A stretch of 14,610 bases of DNA, taken from Methylophilaceae bacterium UBA7525 (GTDB lineage: Bacteria > Pseudomonadota > Gammaproteobacteria > Burkholderiales > Methylophilaceae). The notes beneath the pieces were generated by a model. It was not told where the DNA came from. It saw nothing but the letters and a program-made list of their open reading frames with translations, and made no database searches. The stretch covers positions 3,989-18,598 of the forward strand of contig DLMX01000006.1 in NCBI GenBank assembly GCA_002479405.1, in the 5' to 3' direction. Below, piece after piece: positions 7,625 to 14,610 of this stretch. Numbering within the stretch: the stretch's first letter is position 1; each line of letters begins with the position of its first letter. The position numbers and the translations under genes are program-made.

Positions 7625-7638
7625 TTGATTTATATCAA
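7625..7638. promoter_or_regulatory. FNR/ANR-type binding site
   Basis: TTGAT-TTAT-ATCAA matches the FNR consensus TTGATnnnnATCAA at all ten specified bases. Its centre (7631.5) is about 41 bp upstream of the start point predicted from the minus-strand -10 at 7603-7598, the classic class II activator position. It is about 170 bp from the predicted pyrG start point, so it more likely serves the 45-aa gene. A CRP/FNR-superfamily regulator with the same target (ANR, DNR) could be the binder; none is encoded in this window. Confidence 0.65.
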
Positions 7639-7665
7639 GCTGCGCTGAAATTTCGCGGGGGATTT

Positions 7666-7724
7666 GTTGCGTGCGACAACATGCAACTCCACGCCTTGAT
7701 ACGGTGCCGGGTGTTCGGCGTGGA
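7666..7724. repeat. Two adjacent inverted repeats upstream of pyrG
   Basis: GTTGCGT (7666-7672) pairs with ATGCAAC (7681-7687), six pairs plus one G-T, around an 8-base loop. TCCACGCC (7688-7695) pairs perfectly with GGCGTGGA (7717-7724) around a 21-base loop. They abut directly, giving a 59-base block that ends 44 bp before the predicted pyrG -35. No T-run follows. They could be an operator, a hairpin block against read-through, or part of a small transcript. Confidence 0.45.
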
Positions 7725-7768
7725 CTTTGGATATGCATTGTCAATAGGCTGGTGCACAGGTTTTTCAT

Positions 7769-7797
7769 TTGTCGCTAAGGGGTCTTTAAAGTAAAAT
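7769..7797 (+). promoter_or_regulatory. Putative sigma70 promoter of the pyrG operon
   Basis: TTGTCG (7769-7774) and TAAAAT (7792-7797) are separated by exactly 17 bp. They match the -35 consensus at four of six and the -10 consensus at five of six positions. Transcription would start near 7804, leaving a leader of about 42 bases before the pyrG ATG. No attenuator-like C-run and hairpin of the Gram-positive pyrG type is visible in the leader. Confidence 0.5.
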
Positions 7798-7845
7798 AGA
7801 CTCCCGTCGCTGAGAGTTCATTCAGCAAAATCATAAGCCCCTTCC

Positions 7846-9477
7846 ATGACCAAATATGTATTCGTAACCGGCGGAGTCGTTTCCTCTCTGGGTAAAGGCA
7901 TCGCCGCTGCCAGCCTTGGCGCAATCCTTGAGTCGCGTGGTATCAAGGTCACCATGCTCAAGCTCGACCCTTATATCAACGTTGATCCGGGCACCATGAG
8001 TCCGTTCCAGCACGGTGAGGTGTTCGTCACCGACGATGGCGCCGAGACCGATCTGGATCTTGGGCACTACGAGCGCTACATCAGTGCGCGCATGGGCAAA
8101 CGCAATAATTTCACTACCGGCCAGATCTACGAAACCGTTATCAAGAAAGAGCGTCGTGGCGAGTATCTGGGCAAGACCGTGCAGGTGATCCCGCACATCA
8201 CCGACGAGATCCAGAATCACATCAAGCGCGGCGCCGAAGGCGCCGAAGTTGCTATCGTCGAGGTCGGCGGTACGGTGGGTGACATCGAGTCATTGCCATT
8301 TCTGGAAGCCATCCGTCAGATGGGTATCCGCGAAGGACGTGGCAATGCCTGTTATATCCATTTGACCTTGCTGCCGTGGATTCCGACTGCCGGCGAACTG
8401 AAGACCAAGCCGACCCAGCACTCGGTCAAGGAATTGCGTGAGATCGGTATTCAGCCTGACATTCTGCTGTGCCGTGCTGATCGTCCGATTCCGGATGAAG
8501 AGCGTGCCAAGATCGCACTATTTACCAATGTCGCACCGGAAGCGGTGATTTCCGCCCTGGACGCGGAATCCATCTATGCGATTCCGGGCATGCTGCATGA
8601 TCAGATGCTGGACGAAATCGTCTGCCACAAGCTGGGCATCCTGGCCAAGGCGGCGGACCTGTCTAGCTGGAAGAAGATCGTCGATGCGCTGAAGCATCCC
8701 AAGCATCAGCTGGATATCGCTTTCGTCGGCAAGTATGTCGACCTCACCGAATCCTACAAATCGCTGACCGAAGCGCTGATACACGCTGGCATCCATACCC
8801 ACTCCAGGATCAAGATTCATTTCATCGATTCGGAAGATATCGAGAAAAGCGGCACCGACAGCCTGAAGGCCATGGACGCGATTCTGGTGCCGGGCGGTTT
8901 TGGCAAACGTGGCACCGAAGGCAAGATTGCCGCCATTCGTTATGCGCGTGAAAACAAAAAGCCTTATCTCGGCATCTGTCTCGGTATGCAACTGGCAGTT
9001 ATCGAATTTGCACGCAATGTAGCAAAGTTGAAGGATGCCAACAGTACGGAATTCAACCCGGACACGCCGCACCCTCTGGTCGGTCTGATCACGGAATGGA
9101 AAGATGCCAGCGGCAAGGTCGAAACACGTTCTGAAGATTCCGATCTCGGTGGCACCATGCGTCTGGGCGCACAGAAGTGTCCGATTGAGCCAGGTACGCT
9201 GGCGGCACAAATCTATGGTCCTGAAGTGAATGAGCGCCATCGCCATCGTTATGAAGTGAACAATCACTACGTCGACCAGTTAAAGGCGGCTGGCCTGATT
9301 ATTTCCGCCCGTACGCCGACGGAACAGCTGTGCGAGATGATTGAGCTGCCGCAGGATGTGCACCCATGGTTCGTCGCCTGTCAGTTCCACCCGGAATTCA
9401 CGTCAAATCCACGTAGCGGCCATCCGCTGTTCAAGTCGTATGTTGAAGCGGCATTGAAAGCGAAAGGGAGTAAATAG
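7846..9477 (+). CDS. pyrG: CTP synthase
   Basis: This enzyme makes CTP from UTP, ATP and glutamine, the last step of pyrimidine nucleotide synthesis. The 543 residues cover a complete protein (E. coli 545). The N-terminal amidoligase domain starts MTKYVFVTGGVVSSLGKG, with the P-loop-like SLGKG segment, followed by KLDPYINVDPGTMSPFQHGE and EVGGTVGDIES. The C-terminal class I glutaminase domain has the nucleophile Cys378 in GICLGMQ and the His515 / Glu517 pair in FHPEF, so it should be fully active. The ATG at 7846 lacks a convincing Shine-Dalgarno (ATAAGCCCCTTCC precedes it), but the N-terminus is invariant in the family, so the start is safe. The stop codon touches the kdsA ATG. CTP is also the activating nucleotide for Kdo, which fits the pairing with kdsA. 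Confidence 0.98.
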   Translation: MTKYVFVTGGVVSSLGKGIAAASLGAILESRGIKVTMLKLDPYINVDPGTMSPFQHGEVFVTDDGAETDLDLGHYERYISARMGKRNNFTTGQIYETVIKKERRGEYLGKTVQVIPHITDEIQNHIKRGAEGAEVAIVEVGGTVGDIESLPFLEAIRQMGIREGRGNACYIHLTLLPWIPTAGELKTKPTQHSVKELREIGIQPDILLCRADRPIPDEERAKIALFTNVAPEAVISALDAESIYAIPGMLHDQMLDEIVCHKLGILAKAADLSSWKKIVDALKHPKHQLDIAFVGKYVDLTESYKSLTEALIHAGIHTHSRIKIHFIDSEDIEKSGTDSLKAMDAILVPGGFGKRGTEGKIAAIRYARENKKPYLGICLGMQLAVIEFARNVAKLKDANSTEFNPDTPHPLVGLITEWKDASGKVETRSEDSDLGGTMRLGAQKCPIEPGTLAAQIYGPEVNERHRHRYEVNNHYVDQLKAAGLIISARTPTEQLCEMIELPQDVHPWFVACQFHPEFTSNPRSGHPLFKSYVEAALKAKGSK

Positions 9478-10317
9478 ATGAAACTCTGCGGGTTTGAAGT
9501 CGGCCTTGATCAGCCGCTATTTCTGATCGCCGGCCCTTGCGTCATCGAATCACAACAGATGGCGATCGATACGGCAGGGCAGCTGAAGGAAATCACCGAT
9601 GCACTCGGTATTCCCTTCATCTACAAGTCTTCCTACGACAAGGCCAACCGCAGTTCCAACAAGACCTTTCGTGGTTTCGGCATGGAAGAGGGCCTGAAGA
9701 TACTGGATGAAGTACGTCGTCAGATCGGTGTGCCTATCCTCACCGATGTGCATACCGAGGAACAGGTGCCGCATGTGGCAGCGGTGGTCGATGTGTTGCA
9801 GACGCCGGCATTTCTTTGCCGCCAGACCGATTTCATTACGGCGGTCGCGACTTGCGGCAAGCCGGTGAATATCAAGAAGGGGCAGTTTCTTGCGCCTGGC
9901 GACATGAAGCAGGTCGTGCAGAAAGCCAAGGAAGCGAACGGTGGTGCTGATACCATCATGGTCTGCGAACGCGGTGTTTCATTCGGCTACAACACGCTGG
10001 TGTCGGATATGCGCAGTCTGGCGATCATGCGCGAAACCGATTGCCCGGTGGTCTTTGATGCGACGCATTCCGTACAGCAGCCAGGCGGGCAGGGCGACAA
10101 GAGCGGCGGCCAGCGCGAATTCGTGCCAGTGCTGGCAAGAGCTGCAGTCGCCAGCGGCATCGCAGGTATTTTCATGGAAACGCATCCGGACCCGAGCAAG
10201 GCGCTGTCGGACGGCCCGAATGCCTGGCCCTTGCCTAAAATGAAAGACTTGCTGGAAGTGCTGGTTGATTTGGATAAGTTGGTAAAAAAAGCCGGGTTTA
10301 TCGAACAAACCCTTTAA
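9478..10317 (+). CDS. kdsA: 3-deoxy-8-phosphooctulonate synthase (KDO 8-P synthase), metal-dependent type
   Basis: It condenses phosphoenolpyruvate with arabinose 5-phosphate to Kdo 8-phosphate, an early step of lipopolysaccharide inner-core synthesis in the cytosol. The 279 residues match the family length. Diagnostic segments are LFLIAGPCVIES, YKSSYDKANRSS, RGFGMEEGL, LTDVHT, VNIKKGQFLAPGDM and FDATHSVQQPGGQGDKSGGQ. Cys21, His197, Glu234 and Asp245 line up with the metal ligands Cys11, His185, Glu222 and Asp233 of the Aquifex aeolicus enzyme. The E. coli enzyme has Asn in place of that Cys and needs no metal, so this copy is predicted to be metal-dependent. Start and stop are unambiguous: the ATG directly follows the pyrG TAG, and the GGGAG Shine-Dalgarno lies inside the pyrG end, implying translational coupling. 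Confidence 0.97.
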   Translation: MKLCGFEVGLDQPLFLIAGPCVIESQQMAIDTAGQLKEITDALGIPFIYKSSYDKANRSSNKTFRGFGMEEGLKILDEVRRQIGVPILTDVHTEEQVPHVAAVVDVLQTPAFLCRQTDFITAVATCGKPVNIKKGQFLAPGDMKQVVQKAKEANGGADTIMVCERGVSFGYNTLVSDMRSLAIMRETDCPVVFDATHSVQQPGGQGDKSGGQREFVPVLARAAVASGIAGIFMETHPDPSKALSDGPNAWPLPKMKDLLEVLVDLDKLVKKAGFIEQTL

Positions 10318-10341
10318 CTATAGTGGCCGTTGGCATATGTA

Positions 10342-10372
10342 TTGTCACGTGTTAGCGGTCGGTAGTCAGAAT
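10342..10372 (+). promoter_or_regulatory. Possible weak promoter upstream of eno
   Basis: TTGTCA (10342-10347, five of six to the -35 consensus) and CAGAAT (10367-10372, four of six to the -10 consensus) sit in the 77-bp kdsA-eno gap with a long 19-bp spacer. The gap is long enough for eno to have its own promoter besides read-through from pyrG, but the -10 match is poor. Confidence 0.25.
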
Positions 10373-10394
10373 ACATAAATTTTGAGGAAAAGTT

Positions 10395-11681
<1,287 letters not shown>

Positions 11682-11705
11682 GCAGACACAAATCCCTGAG
11701 CTTTT

Positions 11706-12047
11706 GTGAAAGCGCTGACGCTGATTTTCGTCATCCTCATTGCCTTGCTGCAATATCCGTTGTGGCTGGGCAAAGGGAGCTGGCTCAAGGTCTGGGACCT
11801 GAACCAGCAAATCGGCGAGCAGCAGAAGTTGAATGCTGAGCTGAAGGCGCGTAATGACGGCGTGGATGCCGAAGTGCGCGACCTCAAGCAGGGTTTTGCT
11901 GCGATCGAGGAGCGTGCCCGTAGCGAGTTGGGCATGATCAAGCAGGACGAAGTATTTTATCAGGTGTTTGAACGTGCCTCGCCTGATGCGTCATCTACTC
12001 CGCCCCTGACATCAGCCGACCCTGACAGGCCCGTTGCGACGGATTAG
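11706..12047 (+). CDS. ftsB: Cell division protein FtsB
   Basis: FtsB is a bitopic inner-membrane protein that, with FtsL and FtsQ, forms the complex that activates septal peptidoglycan synthesis by FtsW-FtsI. The 113-aa product has one N-terminal membrane span (about residues 3-20, LTLIFVILIALLQYPLW), then GKGSWLKVWDLNQQIGEQQ leading into a coiled coil (about 28-70) and the conserved end RARSELGMIKQDEVFYQV. A Pro/Ser/Asp-rich tail of about 25 residues follows, making it a little longer than E. coli FtsB (103 aa). The start is GTG at 11706: it directly precedes the KALTLIF span and no ATG is near. The Shine-Dalgarno is weak (CTGAGC). The eno-ftsB order is common in proteobacteria and implies co-transcription. 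Confidence 0.94.
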   Translation: MKALTLIFVILIALLQYPLWLGKGSWLKVWDLNQQIGEQQKLNAELKARNDGVDAEVRDLKQGFAAIEERARSELGMIKQDEVFYQVFERASPDASSTPPLTSADPDRPVATD

Positions 12048-12114
12048 TCTGGTTAGTCTTAATGATCGACTTGCGTTTAATATTGCCAACCAGACTCTGC
12101 GGGTACCATTACCC
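12046..12114. repeat. Inverted repeat and hairpin between ftsB and the cyclase gene
   Basis: AGTCTGGTT (12046-12054, overlapping the ftsB stop) is the exact reverse complement of AACCAGACT (12088-12096), with a 33-base AT-rich loop. Just after it GGGTA (12101-12105) pairs with TACCC (12110-12114) around CCAT, ending 5 bases before the cyclase ATG, where a Shine-Dalgarno would be. Without a T-run the first is not a clear terminator. Confidence 0.45.
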
Positions 12115-12119
12115 ACATC

Positions 12120-13568
12120 ATGCATAACATCTTCGACAGCAAGCGCAAGGTTATATTCCTGCTTTGGGTGCTGTTATGCATCGGCTTCTTTGCCACTTCC
12201 ATTGCCAGTTATTATGTCTCTAAAAACTCCATTCGAGATGCCATCGTCAACAGTGAACTGCCGCTGACCGCTGACAACATCTATTCCGAAATCCAGAAAG
12301 ACCTGATCCGGCCGGTCTTTATTTCTTCGATGATGGCCAGTGATACCTTTGTACGGGATTGGGTCATTGGCGGTGAGGATGACATTGTCAAAATCAGCCG
12401 CTATCTGAATGAGATCAAGGAAACCTACGGTACGTTCAGCAGTTTTTTTGTCTCTGAAAAAACGCGTAATTACTATTACTGGGACGGCCTGTTAAAACAG
12501 GTGGACGAGAACAAAGAGGTTGATGCCTGGTATTTCCGTGTGCGCAAAATGGAAAATCCTTATGAAATCAATGTGGACCCGGATGCGGCACATGCCAATG
12601 CGCTGACGATCTTCGTGAATTATCGTGTCTTTGATTATGAGCAGAACTTCATCGGGGCGGCTGGAGTCGGCTTGACGGTTGATGCTGTGCAAGCCTTGAT
12701 CAACAATTATCAGGATCGTTATCAGCGCAATATTTATTTTGTCGACCCCAAGGGCAAGATCGTGCTTTTCGGCAACAAGTCGCAACCGCTGGATACCAAT
12801 ATTCACGATCATCCGGGTCTGCAGAAGATGGCTGGGGAGATTTTATCCAGGCATGAGGGGGCTTATCAGTATCAGTTGGATCACGAGCGGATGCTGCTTA
12901 ACGTACGATATATTCCGGAGCTGGACTGGTATCTTTTTGTAGAGCGCAACGAGAATGATGCCGTCAAGGATATACGCCAGACCCTGTACATCAATTTGCT
13001 GGTTTGTATCGTGATTACCGGCATTGCATTATTGCTTACGGGCTTGGCCTTTACCCGATACCAGGACAGGCTGGAATTGATGGCAACCTCGGACAGCCTG
13101 ACAAAATTGCCGAATCGCCAGGCATTTGAGGTAATCATCAAGACCTTTATCAATGATGCCAAGCGCAATGAAGAGGCGCTTTCAATGCTGATGGTCGATA
13201 TCGATCATTTCAAGGCGGTCAATGATCATTATGGTCACTTGGCCGGAGATCAGCTGCTGATAGCAGTAGCTGATTGTTTGCGTGCCGATTTGCGTCAAGC
13301 GGATTTTGCTTGCCGCTGGGGAGGGGAGGAGTTTCTCATCCTGCTGAGAAAGTGTGATGCGCATAATGCCCTGCAATTGAGCGAGAAGTTGCGTCAGGCG
13401 GTTGAAAATATGGCGGTTGAATTCAAGAATGAACTGCTGAAGGTGACAATAAGCCAAGGCGTCTCGCAATGGGTGGTTGGCGAATCTGTCGATAGCCTGA
13501 TAGAACGCACCGATATTGCGCTCTATCAGGCTAAACTGGCCGGTCGCAATTGTGTCCGGTTGGTCTAG
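12120..13568 (+). CDS. Membrane diguanylate cyclase with Cache-like sensor
   Basis: The 482-residue protein is predicted to make cyclic di-GMP from two GTP. Membrane span 1 is at about residues 10-32 and span 2 at about 290-311, leaving a 255-residue periplasmic segment. That segment has double-Cache features: YYYWDG, DAWYFRVRKMENPYEINVD, then IFVNYRVFDYEQNFIGAAGVG and YFVDPKGKIVLFG. No HAMP domain separates span 2 from the GGDEF domain, which starts at about 320 (ATSDSLTKLPNRQAF). The active site is GGEEF (401-405), a catalytically competent variant, and RQAD (392-395) five residues before it is an intact RxxD product-inhibition site. No EAL or HD-GYP domain is present. The ligand is unknown. 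The ATG at 12120 lacks a Shine-Dalgarno but correctly precedes span 1. It lies 72 bp after ftsB on the same strand and converges on ygfZ. Confidence 0.93.
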   Translation: MHNIFDSKRKVIFLLWVLLCIGFFATSIASYYVSKNSIRDAIVNSELPLTADNIYSEIQKDLIRPVFISSMMASDTFVRDWVIGGEDDIVKISRYLNEIKETYGTFSSFFVSEKTRNYYYWDGLLKQVDENKEVDAWYFRVRKMENPYEINVDPDAAHANALTIFVNYRVFDYEQNFIGAAGVGLTVDAVQALINNYQDRYQRNIYFVDPKGKIVLFGNKSQPLDTNIHDHPGLQKMAGEILSRHEGAYQYQLDHERMLLNVRYIPELDWYLFVERNENDAVKDIRQTLYINLLVCIVITGIALLLTGLAFTRYQDRLELMATSDSLTKLPNRQAFEVIIKTFINDAKRNEEALSMLMVDIDHFKAVNDHYGHLAGDQLLIAVADCLRADLRQADFACRWGGEEFLILLRKCDAHNALQLSEKLRQAVENMAVEFKNELLKVTISQGVSQWVVGESVDSLIERTDIALYQAKLAGRNCVRLV

Positions 13569-13645
13569 CAGCTTGCCGGACTTGAAGTATCGAAGCGAAG
13601 CGGGTCAGGCAGGCTGCCAGCCCGGATATTTCAGCATGACTCTGG
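13569..13645. other. Convergent intergenic gap between the cyclase gene and ygfZ
   Basis: This 77-bp gap separates two converging stop codons. It is GC-rich, with only very short self-complementary stretches (such as GGCT-GCC-AGCC near 13612) and no T-run, so I cannot point to a bidirectional terminator. Confidence 0.4.
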
Positions 13646-14610
13646 TTATTCTTGTTCAGCCAGTTCGTAAGGGAGCTGCAACAGCTGCAGCGGTCTGACT
13701 GCAGCCTTGTTCAGGCAGAGTTTTGCATCCAAAGCTTCCAGCCGCAGTTCGGCTAGTGCATCCATCCCGCCCGTCGGCGAAGGTGCAACCCGTACCAGCA
13801 TGCCTACTGATTCCTCGCTGTTGTCGCGAAATATCTGGCTACCGGCATTGGCTTCCTCACCTGCAGGAATGTGCAGCGGCAGGGTCCTGCGTTTGACCTT
13901 GCCCAGATAATGCGTGCGCGCCACGATTTCCTGTCCCGTATAACATCCCTTCTTGAAATTGATGCCGCCCAGCGCGTCCAGATTGATCATTTGCGGGACA
14001 AAGGCTTCCTGCGTGGCAGGCTCAATATCCGGAATGCCTGCTTCTATTTCCAGCCAGTCCCAGCAGTCGGCGCCTACCGGTTGAGCCTGCTGGCTGAGTG
14101 TGGTCCAGAGATGCTCCGCGTTTTCGGCGGCCACAAGGAGTTCATAGCGTGGCCGTTTCCCCGGTAGCCGGATGATACTGGCTTCTTCCAGAACCAGGAG
14201 CTGGTGAGCGGTTTGTGGAGCCTGGCCGAAGCGGTTCAACAGAATCTGCTCAGCGTCCTTGCCGGCCAACCCCAGACGCACGATATTGTCGGAGACGTCG
14301 GTGATCGTGACCTTGGATCTCAAGACATACATCTTCAGCCGTTTCATGATGGGTTCCAGCAGCTGGCGATTCAGTTGCAGGTATAGATGATCATGATGCG
14401 CGTATGCCAGGAACATCGCCAGCATCCGGCCTTTGGGCGTGCAATAACCGGCATAGTGGCTGTTGCTGCCATTGAGCAGTCTGACGTCATTGGTCAGCTG
14501 CCCTTGCAGAAATGCCACGCGGTCCTCGCCGTTAATCTGCAACAAGCCCAGATGAGAGAGGTCTGCCAGCACGGTGCCATCGGCAGTAATCTGCAATTCC
14601 ATTTGCGGAT
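13646..14610 (-). CDS. ygfZ: YgfZ-type folate-binding Fe-S cluster protein, N-terminus probably cut
   Basis: YgfZ is a tetrahydrofolate-binding protein related to the GcvT fold that supports assembly or repair of certain Fe-S enzymes. The signature KGCYTGQEIVARTHYLGKVK is present, with the conserved Cys at residue 220 counted from the Met at 14602. Other family segments are GEDRVAFLQGQLTNDV, YCTPKGRML, EIEAGIPDI, FVPQMINLD and the C-terminal barrel (SVGMLVR). The stop is TAA at 13648-13646. The first Met in the window is at 14602-14600, but the frame is open through the last bases (Gln, Pro codons before it), no Shine-Dalgarno can be seen, and many betaproteobacterial YgfZ proteins carry about 30-40 more residues before the ADGTVLADLSHLG segment. 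I therefore treat the gene as 5' incomplete. It is convergent with the cyclase gene. Confidence 0.9.
   Translation of the reverse strand, partial: PQMELQITADGTVLADLSHLGLLQINGEDRVAFLQGQLTNDVRLLNGSNSHYAGYCTPKGRMLAMFLAYAHHDHLYLQLNRQLLEPIMKRLKMYVLRSKVTITDVSDNIVRLGLAGKDAEQILLNRFGQAPQTAHQLLVLEEASIIRLPGKRPRYELLVAAENAEHLWTTLSQQAQPVGADCWDWLEIEAGIPDIEPATQEAFVPQMINLDALGGINFKKGCYTGQEIVARTHYLGKVKRRTLPLHIPAGEEANAGSQIFRDNSEESVGMLVRVAPSPTGGMDALAELRLEALDAKLCLNKAAVRPLQLLQLPYELAEQE

Larger units (their letters stand above)
7540..7845. other. 306-bp divergent control region upstream of pyrG
   Basis: I see no gene here. From left to right it holds the Shine-Dalgarno and predicted leader of the 45-aa gene (minus strand), a -10-like TAGAAT on the minus strand (7603-7598), an FNR/ANR-type box (7625-7638), two adjacent inverted repeats (7666-7687 and 7688-7724), and a plus-strand sigma70-like promoter for pyrG (7769-7797). 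Plus-strand frames across the region have no ribosome binding site or family pattern. Confidence 0.6.

Noticed and set aside
7573..7794. Plus-strand open frame of 73 codons in the gap before pyrG.
   Set aside because: It has no Shine-Dalgarno, runs across the FNR-type box, the inverted repeats and the pyrG promoter, and has no recognisable pattern.
8518..9267. Minus-strand open frames within pyrG, and another at 10314-11267 opposite eno.
   Set aside because: Highly conserved genes with strong third-position bias often leave open antisense frames. No promoter, Shine-Dalgarno or protein family supports them.
12034..12267. Plus-strand open frame overlapping the start of the cyclase gene.
   Set aside because: It is out of frame with the cyclase, which has a clear membrane span and GGDEF domain, and it ends inside that gene without any family pattern.

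Overview
The window looks like an ordinary chromosomal core region of a betaproteobacterium, probably of the Nitrosomonadales or a relative. The basis is the order pyrG-kdsA-eno-ftsB, a YhdP-family giant, a YgfZ with the KGCYTGQE motif, and moderate GC content. I cannot fix the genus. No insertion sequence, prophage, CRISPR array, tRNA or rRNA was recognised.

Layout: (1) 1-3636, minus strand: N-terminal 1212 codons of a YhdP-type AsmA-like protein, whose C-terminus lies beyond base 1. (2) 3637-3820: divergent intergenic region with four TGCATT copies. (3) 3821-6306, plus strand: yheS-type ABC-F ATPase (TTG start) and, 17 bp later, an unrecognised 189-aa acidic helical protein. (4) 6309-7539, minus strand: three small genes, read in transcription order as a 45-aa single-span membrane peptide, a 159-aa protein with a winged-helix-like N-terminus, and a YchJ-type SEC-C protein whose stop lies 2 bp from the stop of the plus-strand 189-aa gene. 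(5) 7540-7845: a 306-bp divergent control region. It holds a perfect FNR/ANR-type palindrome placed correctly for the small membrane-peptide gene, two adjacent inverted repeats, and a sigma70-like promoter for pyrG. (6) 7846-12047, plus strand: pyrG, kdsA, eno and ftsB, tightly packed, linking CTP supply, Kdo synthesis (CTP is also used to activate Kdo), glycolysis and septum assembly. (7) 12120-13568: a membrane diguanylate cyclase with a Cache-like periplasmic sensor and an intact inhibitory site. (8) 13646-14610, minus strand: ygfZ, whose N-terminus is probably cut by the window edge.

Most genes serve envelope biogenesis (YhdP, KdsA, FtsB), nucleotide and carbon metabolism (PyrG, Eno), ribosome function (YheS) or Fe-S maintenance (YgfZ). 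I do not see a convincing new defence or mobile system. The least expected signal is the predicted oxygen-responsive promoter driving a 45-residue membrane peptide. The uncharacterised 189-aa and 159-aa proteins are the main unknown genes.
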